From Novipirellula herctigrandis (GTDB lineage: Bacteria > Planctomycetota > Planctomycetia > Pirellulales > Pirellulaceae): a stretch of 64,000 bases of DNA. The notes beneath the pieces are model-generated. The model saw only the letters and a program-made list of their open reading frames with translations, had not been told where the DNA came from and ran no database searches. Positions 29,028 to 39,826 of this stretch are shown here, piece by piece. Numbering within the stretch: the first letter of the stretch is position 1; each line of letters opens with the position of its first letter. The translations under genes and the position numbers were made by a program. The DNA is taken from assembly GCA_007859835.1 (NCBI GenBank), contig SJPJ01000001.1, forward strand, positions 6,361,632 through 6,425,631, given 5' to 3'.

Positions 29028-32000
29028 CTATGTCTTCGATGGAAACACCGGTAACGAGATTGCGACTAGCAACAGGCTGGCGGCGACAGAGATGGGGGCG
29101 ACGAAAAAGCCACAAAACGCGACTAACGCCAACCAAAATGCAGGGTGCCCAGCGATCGGTTCGATATGGCGCCGGATCGGCCACAGTATCCCCACCACGG
29201 CGATCGCGCACAACATGGTGATCGAATTGATCAAGATCATACGAAGACTTGATTCACTTCGGTCGGCTAATAAAACTGGGTCGTACTTCGTCGTTTCCGT
29301 AACGTTTTCAATTCGGCGGAGCCGGTAACCATTCAAATTCGAACTACTCGATAGCAAAAACTCTCGCTGCGGTTGATCACAGCAATAACGCCGAACGTGA
29401 ACCAACATTTCTGAGTCCAAACGAATCCAGAACGATTCCGGTTCCGAGTCGGTTGTCACTGGCCCAGAAAGCGAATTGGAAACAGCCTTCCAATCAATCT
29501 CACGCCCGCCTTCCTTTGCGATCTCTTCATAGCGAGCCACGATTGGACGCAACCACGCACTCACTTCCGCAGTGGGGCGTTCGGCCAAGATGTCGCTCGA
29601 ACTTTTCACCAATGCGTTGGCTGACTGTGCCAATGATTCCGCTCGACGCTGAAGTAGCCCGTCGAGCAGCCGGTTCGTTTGGCCTGATTCTGTGTTCGAC
29701 GCTCTCACTCCCGAATCGGATAGCTCATAAACCGAAACCCATCGTTCGGACACAGGCACCTGAAGCAGTTTCGGAACGAAATCGCCACGTCGCGCACTTT
29801 CAGGCGGAACCTCGACTAGAATTTCAACCGATTGCGATAGCCGGCTAAGTGACAAAGGTATTCGAACAAGATTCCGAGCGTCTTTAGGGGGAACGGTCGC
29901 ACGGTCCCCGGCGGGCTGAGCGATCGTTTCTGGCAAGACAGCTTGGTTTGCTGTCCATGCGGCAACACAGCGAGCTCCGCGAGGTAAATCAACGTCGACA
30001 GCAGAAAGCGCCCCAGGCACCAAATCCCACCGTGTCATCACCAAGACCCGCTCTTGACCGGGATAGACTCGCGTGTCGGCCGACAATGCTCGTGCGATGA
30101 CGTTTTGTTGCTGAAGCGGAGCCAGTTCCAACGACCAACCCGATTGCGTCACCATGAATTGAGCGCGGGGACCACTCAAATCCGCCAAGCGACTCCAAAA
30201 TGCTGGGGGCGATGCGGCACGCAGTGAACTCGATCGCCATCGAATGGGATCGTTAGTCAATCGGCTGGGAACGGAAATGTGAATCGTTCGTCGTCCTTCC
30301 CCCAACACACGAATGTTTGGCACACTGACACGTGTTTTTTCGGATGCCAACAGCGTTCCTTGAATCGTGATCATTCGACTTTCGCGAATTTCATCGTCGC
30401 AGAACACACGCACCAACTGTGTCGACAGATCACTTGCCGGTTGTCGTGACCAACGAATTGCCGGAGCGACTTCGAGTTGTTCGCACCACCGCGTCGGAAT
30501 TTGAATGTCGATGTAGTCGGGTAATCGTCCGCCACTCAATCGCAACAACGTCTGCATGCTCCAGCGTCCATCTGCCCACGACAAAGCGATCAGTTGATTG
30601 GTTGCAAAATCAATCTCGCGTTCTTTGGCCGCCCACGTGACGTTCGGTACCCAATCAACATCACCGAGTGGTTCCGAATCAAACTCATAAGCGGCGATTG
30701 GCACCCAACCGCGGGCAATATACTCTGGGCTCTCGGCAAAGGAGACTTCATGGAACTGTTCGGGAACGGTCGAAACCATTGCGACATCGACATTCTGGTC
30801 TCGCGTCAACGCGTAGCGATCCGATGTCAGCAACGTAGGATGCAGTTGCAGTCGCGGCAAGCGAAAACGACCGTTGCGATTCATGTTAGCCGTTGCAATG
30901 ACATCCAACCGCGACGCATTGCGATCCGACAAGTCATTTAGTAACACTTCGGTCGCCCCATCGGCCTCGATCAATCGAGGCATCACCGGTTGGTCATCGA
31001 TCGTGATGGCTCGCAATGAAACACCACTGGGTAACGTTAACAGCCAACGCGCTGGCGATTGACGCGATTGACTAATGTCGGCGTGATAGCGGATCTCCAT
31101 CGTTTCTTTGGTAACATGGATTTGATGGGACTGCTTGATCGTTGGCACGCCCTTAGGAATCCGAATCAATTGAATCGATGGCAATTGGCCAATCGACACG
31201 AATGTGCGATCGGGTTTTTGACCGCGATAACCTGCCCAGGCAGCTAAAAATTGGTCATCGGTCAATGCGTCAAGTGGTTCGCGGGTGAGCGGCAATACTC
31301 GGATTGCAGGATCGTTACTGATTGCGACCCAAGCCGGTTCCGTTTCAGTGGCAATGGATTGAACCACGTCCGGAACCACCATCGCGACAGCATCTTCGAC
31401 CGACTGAGCATCGGCTACCCTTGATGCTAAAGTCCAAAGCAATTGAATTGGCCCCGGTTCTTCGACCAACGCCGCCATGGTGACTTGCCGACGTGTTGGG
31501 CTGAGTAAATCGGTTTGCACGATCTCCCAATTCGGCGATACCACCATCGGCATCAGTGAATCGCGAATCATTAATGAGACCGTGTCGCCAGACGCCACTG
31601 GATATGACGGGACCACTTGGCATTCGACCACCGTTTGCTCGACGCCGGCATGAATCCAATAGCGTCGACTCAGCGGGCGTTCGGTCACGAGTGAAACGAC
31701 CCGGCTGTATTCCACTTCGATGTTCAATTGTTGGACCGAGCCGAGATCCGCAGTCCATATTTGTAGTTGCCGCTGCGAGATTGACTGCCCCAGGACTCTA
31801 TCTTCGGTTTTGCCACTTTTGATGTGGACATTCTCAAGGTTTCCACTTCCTTCGACTGTCATCCGTGCTGCCGCAACCGGCGGGACGTTGATTCGCAGTT
31901 GCAGCTTGTTTTCGGCACTCAGCAATTCAGGAATCAGTGTCATCCGAAGTCGTAATCGTTTTGCACTGGGCACATTCACAACACCGTGGGTCGGTGACTC

Positions 32001-35000
32001 AGCGACGTACTGAACGATCCGATCTTGGTCCTCTTGGATCCATTCGATTCGGCGAACCGATTCTGGGGCAATCGGCAATCGAATGCGATCGGTCACTCGA
32101 TCGGTGTGGATTAAGAAATCGGCCTCCACCAGAGGCGCGGTGTTGCGGACCGTGCCCTCCGGCGAATCAATTCGCAATCGGTAGTTGGCTGATTGGATTC
32201 GAGCGTCTTCTGGTTTCGATCGCGTCTCGTTGGCCAACAGATGCCTTTTTAACTGGCCGGGAATGTAGATTTTGTCGCCGACCAAGTTTCCTTCTTTATC
32301 GACAGGCACCAAGAGGTCTACCGCTGTCGAGTCGGGGGGCCGGGACTGCTGCGCGAAGACGCTTGGCGATGCAAGCACCGTCACTGCCACGAATAGGATG
32401 CCTCGCATTAACGTCGAAGCTGAAAAATCAGCAGAGTCTTCCCTTCGGCTGCCCTCGGTTGTTTCCTCCAATTCGCTTGCAAGTCTGGAAAGGTTCCGCC
32501 GTTGATTCGCCATCCGCTCTTTCCACTGCAAACTGCTAACCAACAAGGCCGCAGTAACCCCGGGCATAAGCATCCATCCAACGGCAATCGATCGCCATGG
32601 CCACCAAAGCGAAACCAACACGCCAACAATGATCGTTACGAAAACAATTGCGACAAGCGATTTGCGAGACACAAACCAGCAAACCGAAAACAGCACGATC
32701 GCGCATAAAGTTCCAAATGCCAGAGCATTATTTCCACGAACCAACCAGACTGAGTTGCCTGGATTGGTCACTGCGAGAGCCGAGCCAGGGCGGTCGATGC
32801 TGCTTGGCCAGAGCGACAGAGGTAGGAATGAATCCGACGAAGCGCGCACCAGATATTGTGATTGCATCACCACGGCTGCAATCGAAATTTGGGGAATCAC
32901 ACACTTCCGTAACCAGTGTCTCTGGAACTCTTGCCGGTTCCATACGATTTCGATCAGATCGACCGGTTGGATTTTGCTCGGTTCGATTGTCAGCGGTCCA
33001 AACGAAGGCTGAGGAAGCTTTTGAGCAATGCCGTTGCGACTGATCGATACGACTCGCATGTCCGCATCCGCATGGACGATGACCGGTTCTTTTGCCGAGA
33101 CTTTGAATTTGGCTTCGATGCGGTCGGTGCCATGATTCGATGCGATGAGCGTCACTGTTTCACGCCAAACGATGCTAACGTTCGGATTCGATTTTTCTCT
33201 GGCAAGAATCATCGATGGTTGATCAATTGCATCGTATCGAAGCCGAGTGTTGATGTCGGTTTCAGCAAGCCAATTTGCGGGATTTGCCCGCTCCGATGCT
33301 CCGCGGAAATCGTATTGCGTTTCGCTCAATCGATTGGGGATCGCGTCTGGTAGGACAATCGGAATCGGGGCTGGAACGGTTGTGCCGTCAACACGAAGGC
33401 CCGGATAAACGGGAACACGCAACACCGATTCGTCGCACTGCTTGACCGTTAGGCCTTCGCCAATGGATACTTCCGCTGATTGGCTGGTTGCATTTGGAAC
33501 CACCGGTAACCGAATCGCGAGTGAATCCGTGATGGGATAGCGGCGTTGGCCAATCAATTGTTGCCCACGCAAACTCCAGTCTGAAACATCGATGCTGTAG
33601 ATGCCTTCACCCTCTAAGTTTTCGAGGAACACATCGGATGCTGGCAAGCTGACTGCACCATCACCGTCTGTTTTTCGCAGACTCCAAGTCATCGGCGGGC
33701 GATCAAGGCTGGGGCCCGTTTGGATCGTGACTTCGGAAGGCGATTGATTCATCGACGCCATCTCGACAACCAACTTTTCGTGTAGCTCCTCGCCATCGAG
33801 TTGAAACGAGAGCGTGGATGCGACATCCATCGCAACGCTTGGCGGTTGCAGTGAAATCGCGGGTGTTTGCCCGGTTTCGTCACGAAGCAGCAGAGCCTTG
33901 CTTTCGACAGAGTCAAAAAAGGGGCGAAGTCTCTCTGGGATTTCATTGCGTTCGATTCGCTGGTCCAGTAACGCCATTTGACTCGACCAGTCAAGATTCG
34001 CGGGCGGCAAAACCGATGCGAAAAAATCACCTTGGATATCAACGAAACGAAGAAACCACGAGGGTGGAATCACGATTTGCGAGTCATTTCTATCGATTCG
34101 AATTTGCCCGGTCGCGCGAACGACAAGCTCTGAATCAAACACATCCGATACTTCGGGCCAAACCAAAAAGCGAGAACTGTTTGGGTTCACCACCGGCGTT
34201 TCAATCGTACGACCGGATTGAGGTAGCACGACCGATTGCAAAGTCCAACCTCGTTGTAACTGAATCTCTACCGGTTCGATTCGTTGTGGGTCTAAACGAA
34301 CTCGCAACTCGGAAGTCGCCACGAGGGAATTGTCATCAAGCGTCATTTTGACTGTCGATGTCGCTTCCCGAAGCGGGGATTCGGTGGCTAATCGGACTCG
34401 CGACCAATAGGGATCACTTGTGAAGGAGGGCGTTCCTTTTGCGATTAAGGTGCGCGTTTGTTCGCTCATCGCGGTTTCGCTCTGCACCGCCCAGTCCTCC
34501 GGCAATTGCCAATGGAGCACCCTTAGTGGCGTATGCATGGTTAGTTGGACTTGGCTTGTCACTTCCGTGGAAACAATTGCCTCGCCAACGAATTGTGGCA
34601 GCGGTAAGTCGCACCAACCATTCCTGTTAGCCCAAACCGATTGCCCTGAAATTCGCAAAGAGAGCGGTGCGTTACTCTTGTCGCTTGCTCGGTGAGCTAG
34701 GTTGAGTTCGATTTGTTCGATATCCTCCGCAACACGCGTGGATGTAAACGGAACTTCTGTGTCATCGATTTTAATCGAGGCGATCGTGCTGCCACGAATT
34801 CGCAGCGGCGGCAAGCGATCATCGGGACCAAGTTGCAACGTTGTTTGGTTTGTCCAAATCACTCGCGTCGCGTCGATGTCGTACTGAGTGAACCTGCTGC
34901 GCACCAATATCGCCGCCGGCGCGTCGGCCGTATCTCTACGTTTGGCGACTAATCGAACACGGTCAAGCCCGCCTGCGTCAATCAGGTAATAGGCCGAATC

Positions 35001-38000
35001 CGCCGCAAGCGATGGCGATTCCATTTCCGGAGGTGGGCTTTGCGAATAACGCAGGACTCCATCCGCTGTTTCGATCGCGATCGATGCATCGGTCTGCAAG
35101 ACAATCTGAGTTTGTGGTGAAACGGGAATCCGAAGATCAAAAGACTTTGTCGTTTCATCCGTCTTGCTTTTCAAACTCCATGAAAATGCAATGGATGAAT
35201 CTCCGCTTACCACGGCAACGAGATTTCCATCTGCTTGAGATTCCAACCGTGGCAACGATTCGGTACCAAGCGTGCGGGTTGCTAACGAAGATGGACTCAG
35301 TGCTAGGTTTACTGGCCCTAGGACACAACGACTTGGTTGGTCCGTGTCACACTCGATTTCTAATTCGGACCGGTCACTAATCAGCGTGTCGCCTTCAAGC
35401 CGGATCACGTACAACGACTTGCGAACTTGGCACGCATTTTTGTCCGGTATCAAACTCTTTGCGATTTTTAATGCACTTCGGAACCGGTCGATTGATACCG
35501 GTTGGAATCCATCGGGGACCAGTTCCGTTAGCTGAGAATGAAAAAGTGCGATCGGTCGCAGGCGATTCCCGTCGGGTAATTCAAGCGGCAATACTTCGAG
35601 TGGGTCGGAAGGGAGTGCCTGCGAATCGTCAGTGTCTTCCGTTTTTTTTTGAGGCTCCGTCTCTTCTGCAGGCTCCGTCTCTTCTGGAGGCTCCGTCTCT
35701 TCTGGAGGCTCGGTGGTTGCCGGTTCTTGTGGTGATGCGGCGGCCCCCTCCAGGCTTTCCGGCTGCTGAGCGAGTGATGGGGTGGCGCCCGAAGCGGCCC
35801 ACAGTATGCACACGAAGAATAAAATGCTGACGCGGTTGATTCGCGAGGAGGCAGCCATCGAACGCGTCGCAGACAGTGGTCCCGAACTCTTTGAGGAACC
35901 CTCTTTGCCCCTTCGCGATGAATTGTCCTTTGGTCGTGTTCTTGCTCGAGGTGCCAATGCGCTTGAATGATCTCTTGATTGGACCAGACTGCGGATGGCC
36001 ACCATCACCACCACTAACACCATTGCAATCATCCCAAATTGCCCGGCCAACACCGCGGCTTCGGGGGCCATTAACAGCATCCCAGCGAACAAGACCGCAA
36101 AAACGATCCCCGTCAGCGGATGTCGTGTCTGGGGGAAGAAAGAAATCAAAATTGCCATTAGCAAGACGATCGAACCGGTCACCATCCACAAAACCGTTCG
36201 TGACACAAAGACCGCTTGAAACGCTCGAACATCCGACCCGATATACAAATAACGATTGCCGCTCGGAATATCGACTAACTTGGTGTCGCTCGGAATATCG
36301 TCTGACTTGGTGTCGCCGACCCAATTGCCCAGCGAAAGCGAACTTTGCGTTGGTTCCCGAGAAAGCCGCCAACCATCGTATCGCCAAGCCATCGATCGAC
36401 CGAGCGCTGGGGACGCCCAGATCACGTGGCTATCATTGGGCGACGCGATTTCCCAATAGACCCGTCCCACGCCGATCGGTAACGTCAACGCGGGGCGAAC
36501 GGTTTCCATCATCGGTGACACCACCATCGGCAACCATACTCGCAAATCAACCGAATGCGGCTGGTCATCGGTCGGCAATGTCACCACCAACGAACTCTCT
36601 TCTCGGCGAACATGAACGGAATCCGAATCAACAAATGCTTCGGCCGAAATCGCATACTCGCCTGGTGGCAATCCCAAACGCAATTCTCGGCCACCTTGGA
36701 CATTAGCCAGCAATTGTTCCATGCGTGTTTCGTAGCCGACCGCGGTCCGCAGAACCGCTTTAGAAACGAACAAATTTTGGTTTTTGTCTTCGCGTGACCG
36801 AACTCGCACGCCGATCGGTTCGCGCGGCAGGAAATCAAATACGATTACCTTGGAAGCCGTCGAATCCGTTGGCAATAGTTCAGTTTCAAGATCTCCCTGC
36901 AATGACACTCGCATGGTGCCACGAAACGTCATATCGACCGCGACAGGACGCGGGATGGGAATGCGTTCTATTTGGTCAAATGACAAGCGATCCTTCGATA
37001 AGTCGATGGGGATTGGACGAACCGAAGTCCAACGGATCGACATCGATCCACTGGATAGTTGATCCGAAATAAGCATCAATCGATCATCATCGATTCGCTC
37101 CAATACAGCCGGCGAATTATTGACCATCACACTCCACTGGGCCGCCGGTAAGGTGGATGTCGTTGCCGTTGACGCGGTAGCAGGAGCGACGGTGGTTGGG
37201 GCAACTTCGGCCGTTGGCTCCGATGATTCAAACGTCCGCAGAAAATTTTTCGATTGCAGTAACACTGCTGAGACGGTTGAAGTCTCGTCGCTTGTCTCCG
37301 AATCCGAGGGTGGCGCATCGTTTTTTGGCGGGGACGTCACAGGCGTTTGGATTTGAATGGGCAATCGACCTTCTAAATCCAATGTTGAGTTCACGACCCA
37401 ATCGAGCGTGGTTCGTAGATTCATGCCATCGGTTTCGATCGTCGCATCCCCGGCAACCGAAATGCTAGGAGACCGTTCGACAATCTGGCCCACCAATTTT
37501 CCGGCGGCATCAGGCGGGATCACGCGATATTGTGTCCGACTCGAATCGACCACCCCGGCCGACTCGGTTTCAATGGATCGATCCATGTTGGTCGACGCTT
37601 CGAGGTCAACCACAATCGTTGACCGCCCACGACTCGCCAATGAAACCGAGGATGATTGAACCAGCATCGTCTCTTCGAGGTCCGCGATGCGCGGCAGATC
37701 AAATACAATGCGATTGTCTTCGTTGCGATTTAGGTCATGCTCGGCGATGATGCGTATCGGTGCCGGGTCCGTGCCGCTGAGCGATTCGAGATAGATTTCA
37801 TAGAAATTTTCGTTCTGAACGGCTTCGATTCGCTGTGCGGTTTCCGAGTTTTCGATCGAGCGTAACTTCCATGACCCGAAGTCAACATTCAAGATGGTTC
37901 CCTCTGTTGCTCGCCCACTCGAAAGGATCTGGTATTCCAATCGAGCCACCGAATCATGAAGCGAAATCTCTGATTCGGTGGACAATCGCAATTGGCGACG

Positions 38001-39374
38001 AGTCGTCGCTAGCCACATCGGCAAATCGAACGAAGAACGGTCATACCGGAAGGAATAGGATCGCCCACTTTCATCCGACGGTTGTGCCAAAACGCTTTGG
38101 ACCCATGGTCTTGATCGCCAACGCAACCGATAATCATCACCGGTCATCACTTGAATCTCACCACGTTGTCTCAGCGCGCCAATCACTTCGGGTACACGAA
38201 ACACGAGCGGTGTCGAGGCCGAAGCTGCGTCGGTGGTCATTTGGAAGTTCAAACTCAAGTCAATTCGCTGTTGAGGTTCCTGGTCCTGCATTCGCAGTTC
38301 GATCAAGTCACCGTCGGACGACGCCGTCGGACCAATGATCTCCACGGATTGACCGCTCGAACCCAATTTTGGCGTTCCAATGAGGACGGATTTTTTAGGC
38401 AACCGAATTTTCACAACATTCACCGAGCCGCGCACGCTTCGTACAATCATTTGGCACGATGCAATCGGTTGATCTTGAGGTGAATCCCACTGGACGACGA
38501 TACGACTGTTATCGATTTCAAGTAGTGGCGAACTGTCCGAGCCGCGGTCAAGTTTTCCCCATCGCAATGTGAAATCGCCTCCACCGCTCTCGACAACAAA
38601 TTGGGCCGGATCGCCATCGCGGCGTTTCTCTTGGAGCACTTCGTCGCCACGGCCAATGACTTCACCTGTCACGTCGAATTCATCGGTCGTGATGCGGATT
38701 TGAGAAGGGGCATCAGGAAGCTGGAATTCGAGGCTATTCGGTGGCCCCGGCTCGACCCGTGCAGCAACGTTCATCGTGACAACTGCTTCGGATCTTTCGT
38801 TCGTTTTCACCAACAACAAATGGCCCGATTCGCCGCCGGAACCTCCGATACGAAAATCGTCTAAACCGACGACCTCCGGCGGACCAAGTGGATGGAAATT
38901 TCGCATCTCAAGTGGAATTGCGACGGTACGGCCATTCGTCGAGTCGATCGTCAAGCGGATCACCACCTTCAACTCCGCTCGCCCCTGAGCAGCCTCCCCG
39001 GTGATCTCAAGTGATTGAAAATCAAACACTTCGCTACGTGAATCGATTCCTGCCTCAAGATTCTGAAGCCGATCGATTTCCTCGAACGAGATCCCAGGCA
39101 TCAAGACGGGGGTTCCTGATTCGTCGAGAAACAAAAATCCCTTCACTGGCAACGACGGTTTGGCGGGCAAGTCCATCGTTCTTCCGGATTCAATTACCCC
39201 ACTTGGCGGCCTGGTTCCGGGGGGTTGCGCGACAAGCACGGTAGACTGGCTTAGCCAAAATGCCATGGCAAAAACGAAAATCACTATTCCGTTCAGACAG
39301 AACCGCAGCCGCCACGATGCGAGAGGGCATCGTGCTATCGTCGAATCGGAAAAATGCCAATGCGATGGAAGCAC
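29028..39374 (-). CDS. Giant three-unit exported membrane protein (3448 residues) of unknown function
   Basis: No named family recognised. The protein repeats one plan three times. Signal-like segments end at VLVA-Q50, PSLA-Q1203 and SVFA-Q2342; the third begins at Met2323 (MRGILFVAVTVLAS). The units are about 50-1202, 1203-2341 and 2342-3448. Each starts with a similar short region (for example KGFLFLDESGTPVLMPG in unit 1 and LVPVDKEGNLVGDKIYIPG in unit 3). A ~1000-residue beta-rich part follows, and each unit ends in membrane helices (about 1058-1133, 2213-2281, 3375-3448). Charged linkers follow the first two bundles (RTRPKDNSSRRGKEGSS; QWKERMANQRRN). No catalytic motif was seen. It starts at GTG 39374. 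It may be an envelope polyprotein or a scaffold; this is inference. Confidence 0.88.
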   Translation of the reverse strand: MLPSHWHFSDSTIARCPLASWRLRFCLNGIVIFVFAMAFWLSQSTVLVAQPPGTRPPSGVIESGRTMDLPAKPSLPVKGFLFLDESGTPVLMPGISFEEIDRLQNLEAGIDSRSEVFDFQSLEITGEAAQGRAELKVVIRLTIDSTNGRTVAIPLEMRNFHPLGPPEVVGLDDFRIGGSGGESGHLLLVKTNERSEAVVTMNVAARVEPGPPNSLEFQLPDAPSQIRITTDEFDVTGEVIGRGDEVLQEKRRDGDPAQFVVESGGGDFTLRWGKLDRGSDSSPLLEIDNSRIVVQWDSPQDQPIASCQMIVRSVRGSVNVVKIRLPKKSVLIGTPKLGSSGQSVEIIGPTASSDGDLIELRMQDQEPQQRIDLSLNFQMTTDAASASTPLVFRVPEVIGALRQRGEIQVMTGDDYRLRWRSRPWVQSVLAQPSDESGRSYSFRYDRSSFDLPMWLATTRRQLRLSTESEISLHDSVARLEYQILSSGRATEGTILNVDFGSWKLRSIENSETAQRIEAVQNENFYEIYLESLSGTDPAPIRIIAEHDLNRNEDNRIVFDLPRIADLEETMLVQSSSVSLASRGRSTIVVDLEASTNMDRSIETESAGVVDSSRTQYRVIPPDAAGKLVGQIVERSPSISVAGDATIETDGMNLRTTLDWVVNSTLDLEGRLPIQIQTPVTSPPKNDAPPSDSETSDETSTVSAVLLQSKNFLRTFESSEPTAEVAPTTVAPATASTATTSTLPAAQWSVMVNNSPAVLERIDDDRLMLISDQLSSGSMSIRWTSVRPIPIDLSKDRLSFDQIERIPIPRPVAVDMTFRGTMRVSLQGDLETELLPTDSTASKVIVFDFLPREPIGVRVRSREDKNQNLFVSKAVLRTAVGYETRMEQLLANVQGGRELRLGLPPGEYAISAEAFVDSDSVHVRREESSLVVTLPTDDQPHSVDLRVWLPMVVSPMMETVRPALTLPIGVGRVYWEIASPNDSHVIWASPALGRSMAWRYDGWRLSREPTQSSLSLGNWVGDTKSDDIPSDTKLVDIPSGNRYLYIGSDVRAFQAVFVSRTVLWMVTGSIVLLMAILISFFPQTRHPLTGIVFAVLFAGMLLMAPEAAVLAGQFGMIAMVLVVVMVAIRSLVQSRDHSSALAPRARTRPKDNSSRRGKEGSSKSSGPLSATRSMAASSRINRVSILFFVCILWAASGATPSLAQQPESLEGAAASPQEPATTEPPEETEPPEETEPAEETEPQKKTEDTDDSQALPSDPLEVLPLELPDGNRLRPIALFHSQLTELVPDGFQPVSIDRFRSALKIAKSLIPDKNACQVRKSLYVIRLEGDTLISDRSELEIECDTDQPSRCVLGPVNLALSPSSLATRTLGTESLPRLESQADGNLVAVVSGDSSIAFSWSLKSKTDETTKSFDLRIPVSPQTQIVLQTDASIAIETADGVLRYSQSPPPEMESPSLAADSAYYLIDAGGLDRVRLVAKRRDTADAPAAILVRSRFTQYDIDATRVIWTNQTTLQLGPDDRLPPLRIRGSTIASIKIDDTEVPFTSTRVAEDIEQIELNLAHRASDKSNAPLSLRISGQSVWANRNGWCDLPLPQFVGEAIVSTEVTSQVQLTMHTPLRVLHWQLPEDWAVQSETAMSEQTRTLIAKGTPSFTSDPYWSRVRLATESPLREATSTVKMTLDDNSLVATSELRVRLDPQRIEPVEIQLQRGWTLQSVVLPQSGRTIETPVVNPNSSRFLVWPEVSDVFDSELVVRATGQIRIDRNDSQIVIPPSWFLRFVDIQGDFFASVLPPANLDWSSQMALLDQRIERNEIPERLRPFFDSVESKALLLRDETGQTPAISLQPPSVAMDVASTLSFQLDGEELHEKLVVEMASMNQSPSEVTIQTGPSLDRPPMTWSLRKTDGDGAVSLPASDVFLENLEGEGIYSIDVSDWSLRGQQLIGQRRYPITDSLAIRLPVVPNATSQSAEVSIGEGLTVKQCDESVLRVPVYPGLRVDGTTVPAPIPIVLPDAIPNRLSETQYDFRGASERANPANWLAETDINTRLRYDAIDQPSMILAREKSNPNVSIVWRETVTLIASNHGTDRIEAKFKVSAKEPVIVHADADMRVVSISRNGIAQKLPQPSFGPLTIEPSKIQPVDLIEIVWNRQEFQRHWLRKCVIPQISIAAVVMQSQYLVRASSDSFLPLSLWPSSIDRPGSALAVTNPGNSVWLVRGNNALAFGTLCAIVLFSVCWFVSRKSLVAIVFVTIIVGVLVSLWWPWRSIAVGWMLMPGVTAALLVSSLQWKERMANQRRNLSRLASELEETTEGSRREDSADFSASTLMRGILFVAVTVLASPSVFAQQSRPPDSTAVDLLVPVDKEGNLVGDKIYIPGQLKRHLLANETRSKPEDARIQSANYRLRIDSPEGTVRNTAPLVEADFLIHTDRVTDRIRLPIAPESVRRIEWIQEDQDRIVQYVAESPTHGVVNVPSAKRLRLRMTLIPELLSAENKLQLRINVPPVAAARMTVEGSGNLENVHIKSGKTEDRVLGQSISQRQLQIWTADLGSVQQLNIEVEYSRVVSLVTERPLSRRYWIHAGVEQTVVECQVVPSYPVASGDTVSLMIRDSLMPMVVSPNWEIVQTDLLSPTRRQVTMAALVEEPGPIQLLWTLASRVADAQSVEDAVAMVVPDVVQSIATETEPAWVAISNDPAIRVLPLTREPLDALTDDQFLAAWAGYRGQKPDRTFVSIGQLPSIQLIRIPKGVPTIKQSHQIHVTKETMEIRYHADISQSRQSPARWLLTLPSGVSLRAITIDDQPVMPRLIEADGATEVLLNDLSDRNASRLDVIATANMNRNGRFRLPRLQLHPTLLTSDRYALTRDQNVDVAMVSTVPEQFHEVSFAESPEYIARGWVPIAAYEFDSEPLGDVDWVPNVTWAAKEREIDFATNQLIALSWADGRWSMQTLLRLSGGRLPDYIDIQIPTRWCEQLEVAPAIRWSRQPASDLSTQLVRVFCDDEIRESRMITIQGTLLASEKTRVSVPNIRVLGEGRRTIHISVPSRLTNDPIRWRSSSLRAASPPAFWSRLADLSGPRAQFMVTQSGWSLELAPLQQQNVIARALSADTRVYPGQERVLVMTRWDLVPGALSAVDVDLPRGARCVAAWTANQAVLPETIAQPAGDRATVPPKDARNLVRIPLSLSRLSQSVEILVEVPPESARRGDFVPKLLQVPVSERWVSVYELSDSGVRASNTESGQTNRLLDGLLQRRAESLAQSANALVKSSSDILAERPTAEVSAWLRPIVARYEEIAKEGGREIDWKAVSNSLSGPVTTDSEPESFWIRLDSEMLVHVRRYCCDQPQREFLLSSSSNLNGYRLRRIENVTETTKYDPVLLADRSESSLRMILINSITMLCAIAVVGILWPIRRHIEPIAGHPAFWLALVAFCGFFVAPISVAASLLLVAISLPVFPSKT
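35653..35706. repeat. In-frame 18-bp repeats encoding a Pro/Glu/Thr tract
   Basis: GGCTCCGTCTCTTCTGCA/GGA three times in a row (35653-35670, 35671-35688, 35689-35706) plus a degenerate next copy. On the coding strand this gives (E/A)ETEPP units directly after the second signal-like segment of the giant protein, so the mature second unit would begin with a flexible acidic stem. Confidence 0.92.
36260..36313. repeat. In-frame 27-bp direct repeat
   Basis: CGCTCGGAATATCG...CTTGGTGT occurs at 36260-36286 and 36287-36313. It duplicates a nine-residue DIPSxTKLV-type segment in the giant protein, just before its first membrane bundle. Confidence 0.88.
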
Positions 39375-39826
39375 GGAAGAAGGAAAAACCCGGTTTGCGA
39401 GAACCGAAAAGGATGCAGCGAAAGAAAAGGGACTTCAAAGACGGGAATCGTTGAGAAATCATCGCCGTCCTCTACAGTCTACGCAAGCTTTGTAACCGGA
39501 AAAAGCAATTGGTTGCGACGATCGGCCGTATTCGTGGCGAAAATGCCGAATCAATCGAAAATGCCGCAAAATCGATACGATCGCTGCGAATAGGTGAGTC
39601 GTATTCTTGATGAAGCTGCAAAAATCAACATTGACCTGATTACTAGAAAAAGTGTGGCAACGGTGACAGGAAGGATAACTGCCATAAATTGACAATACCA
39701 AGCTTCATTTTTGACGCCCTGCTGGACGATACTTTCCTCATCAGCGCGTTTGACTCCCAATCCTTCGTTCTCTTGGACCAGGCAATCATCGGCGGGGACC
39801 CGTCGGTGCAGCACTCACTGTAATCT
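39375..39826. other. Divergent intergenic region without a convincing gene
   Basis: 452 bp between the giant gene and the DUF1207 gene, presumably with promoters for both. CGAAAATGCCG occurs at 39538 and again at 39556 (period 18), another short tandem duplication. An 80-codon open frame on the minus strand has no protein-like features. Confidence 0.45.

Noticed and set aside
39459-39701. 80-codon open frame upstream of the giant gene
   Set aside because: No protein-like composition, start signal or family resemblance; it lies in a likely promoter region.
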